From an uncultured Prevotellaceae bacterium (GTDB lineage: Bacteria; Bacteroidota; Bacteroidia; Bacteroidales; Bacteroidaceae): a DNA stretch of 43,447 nt. The notes under the pieces were generated by a model, which searched no databases, had not been told where the DNA came from, and saw only the letters and a program-made list of their open reading frames with translations. A program made the translations under genes and the position numbers. Of this stretch, positions 42,482-43,447 are shown piece by piece. The first letter of the stretch is position 1; each line of letters starts with the position of its first letter. Location: positions 1 to 43,447 of the forward strand of contig ONDS01000020.1 of NCBI GenBank assembly GCA_900316685.1. Reading direction: 5' to 3'.

Positions 42482-43150
42482 ATGAATACTACTCGTCAAA
42501 AAGACTCTATCATCATCGTCAGTGGGGGAATGGATAGCATCACCCTTCTCTATGAATACCAGGAACGTATCGCTCTGGCTATCTCCTTCGACTATGGGAG
42601 TAATCATAATAGCAAGGAGATTCCTTTCGCCCGGTATCACTGCGAGAAACTGGGCATCAAACATATTGTCATTCCTCTCGCTTTCATGAAAGACTATTTC
42701 AAAAGCTCGCTCCTCGAAGGCGATAAGGCAATCCCCGAGGGCCATTACGCTCAGGAGAACATTCATTCCACGGTAGTGCCCTTTCGCAATGGTATCATGT
42801 TGGCTATAGTGGCGGGACTGGCGGAGACGCATCGTCTCGACTACGTGATGATGGCCAACCATGGGGGCGACCATGATATCTATCCCGACTGTACTCCTGC
42901 TTTTGTCAATGCGATGTCTGAAGCCATCCATTCCGGCACAGTCAACAAGGCCAGGCTATGGGCTCCCTACACTGACTTGACCAAAGCCGACATCGCTGCC
43001 CACGGCAAGCGACTGGGCATAGATTATTCTCTCACGTGGTCTTGCTACCGTGGTGGTGAAAAACAATGTGGTCGCTGTGCCACATGCCTTGAAAGAAAAG
43101 AGGCTCTCGCCGCCGCCAACATCACCGATTCTACTGAGTACGAGGAGTAA
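42482..43150 (+). CDS. queC: 7-cyano-7-deazaguanine synthase
   Basis: QueC uses ATP and ammonia to turn 7-carboxy-7-deazaguanine into preQ0, a precursor of queuosine in tRNA. The 222-residue protein starts with the PP-loop IIVSGGMDSITLLYEY (SGGMDS). It contains FRNGIMLAIVAGLAE and ends with the zinc-binding CYRGGEKQCGRCATCLERKEAL (four cysteines). Length is usual. No other queuosine genes are in the window. The end of the gene runs into a purine-rich, weakly repetitive stretch. Confidence 0.97.
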   Translation: MNTTRQKDSIIIVSGGMDSITLLYEYQERIALAISFDYGSNHNSKEIPFARYHCEKLGIKHIVIPLAFMKDYFKSSLLEGDKAIPEGHYAQENIHSTVVPFRNGIMLAIVAGLAETHRLDYVMMANHGGDHDIYPDCTPAFVNAMSEAIHSGTVNKARLWAPYTDLTKADIAAHGKRLGIDYSLTWSCYRGGEKQCGRCATCLERKEALAAANITDSTEYEE

Positions 43151-43246
43151 GAGGTATACGAGGAATGAGGAATAATGAGAAATAGAGATGAATACGAAGA
43201 ATAAGATAAAGGCTCCAGCTATTCTTTATTCCTTCCAAATCAGGCA

Positions 43247-43370
43247 AACCAGTCCCCCTCCTACAGGAGGGGTTAGGGGAGGTCACATTTCCATATCAAG
43301 CTAACTTTCTCCCCTCCTTTTCCAAATCCAACTAACTATTCCCCTCCTTTTTTCAAAGGAGGGGTAATCT
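43247..43370. repeat. Dispersed CCCCTCC repeat cluster after queC
   Basis: Three related blocks: CCCCCTCCT/AGGAGGGG inverted arms (43254-43273) followed by TTAGGGGAGGT; a direct block with CTCCCCTCCTTTTCCAAATC (43309-43328); and a perfect hairpin CCCCTCCTTT/AAAGGAGGGG (43341-43364). The core is shared with 37750-37855. The rest of the gap (43151-43246 and 43371-43447) holds no gene I can support. The first part is a purine-rich degenerate repeat with frequent TGA and TAG. Confidence 0.75.
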
Positions 43371-43447
43371 ATATTAAGAGGCAAGCAAATTAACACTTTT
43401 AACATTTTCTTCCGTTGTGAAGATTTTTTCAGGGTTGAATTTTTGCT

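Overview
The window is chromosomal DNA of a Bacteroidales bacterium, most likely Prevotella or a close relative. Four things point there: LpxC and FabZ are fused in one protein; recognisable promoters carry the Bacteroidetes -7 box TAnnTTTG, often with TTG about 19-20 bases upstream, and Shine-Dalgarno sequences are largely absent; two secreted proteins end in the DG...KG(V/L)YI..G(K/R)KV-type C-terminal segment common in Prevotella; and the gene neighbourhoods (fur-purA-hisS, lysC-lysA, lpxD-lpxC/fabZ-lpxA) fit the order. Almost everything is core metabolism. I see no prophage, insertion sequence, CRISPR array, rRNA or tRNA.

Layout. 1-309: 3' end of a secreted-protein gene with a strong terminator. 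423-12707 (minus): phoH, purC, menG, aroE, purM, prfA, pyrF, an HD hydrolase, then the lipid A genes lpxD, lpxC/fabZ, lpxA (with their own promoter) and miaA. 12735-13021: a triplicated promoter-bearing repeat serving phoH, facing the near-leaderless promoter of a plus-strand DUF5715-like gene. 13841-14545: a gap holding an apparent small minus-strand transcription unit. 14546-17692 (minus): a three-gene signalling operon (Cache-SpoIIE phosphatase-HATPase, STAS, coiled-coil/AraC protein) bounded by a near-consensus promoter and a terminator. 17822-29259 (minus): purU, hisH, hisA, hisF, hisIE, ftsE, lysC, lysA, two glycosyltransferase-like genes and fbp. 29548-37747 (plus): AraC-like regulator, M49 peptidase and AlkD-like protein; then fur, purA, hisS, a secreted SGNH esterase and a reverse rubrerythrin. 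37957-42315 (minus): pgk, then a bile-acid-symporter-like transporter, a secreted beta-helix protein and a papain-like amidase chained by 4-base overlaps. 42482-43150 (plus): queC, followed by dispersed repeats.

The most unusual features are non-coding. Several gaps between co-directional genes hold tandem arrays of 7-base units. Read on the strand of the neighbouring genes, almost every unit contains TGA or TAG. Because 7 is not a multiple of 3, such an array places stop codons in all three frames within about 21 bases, and in three cases (phoH, ftsE, prfA) the gene's own stop codon lies inside the array. Other points worth a second look are the partner-switching operon with a DNA-binding protein in place of a sigma factor, the hidden transcription unit at 13.9-14.3 kb, an M15-peptidase-like protein lacking the usual catalytic glutamate, and an SGNH esterase ending in a truncated pectin-esterase domain.
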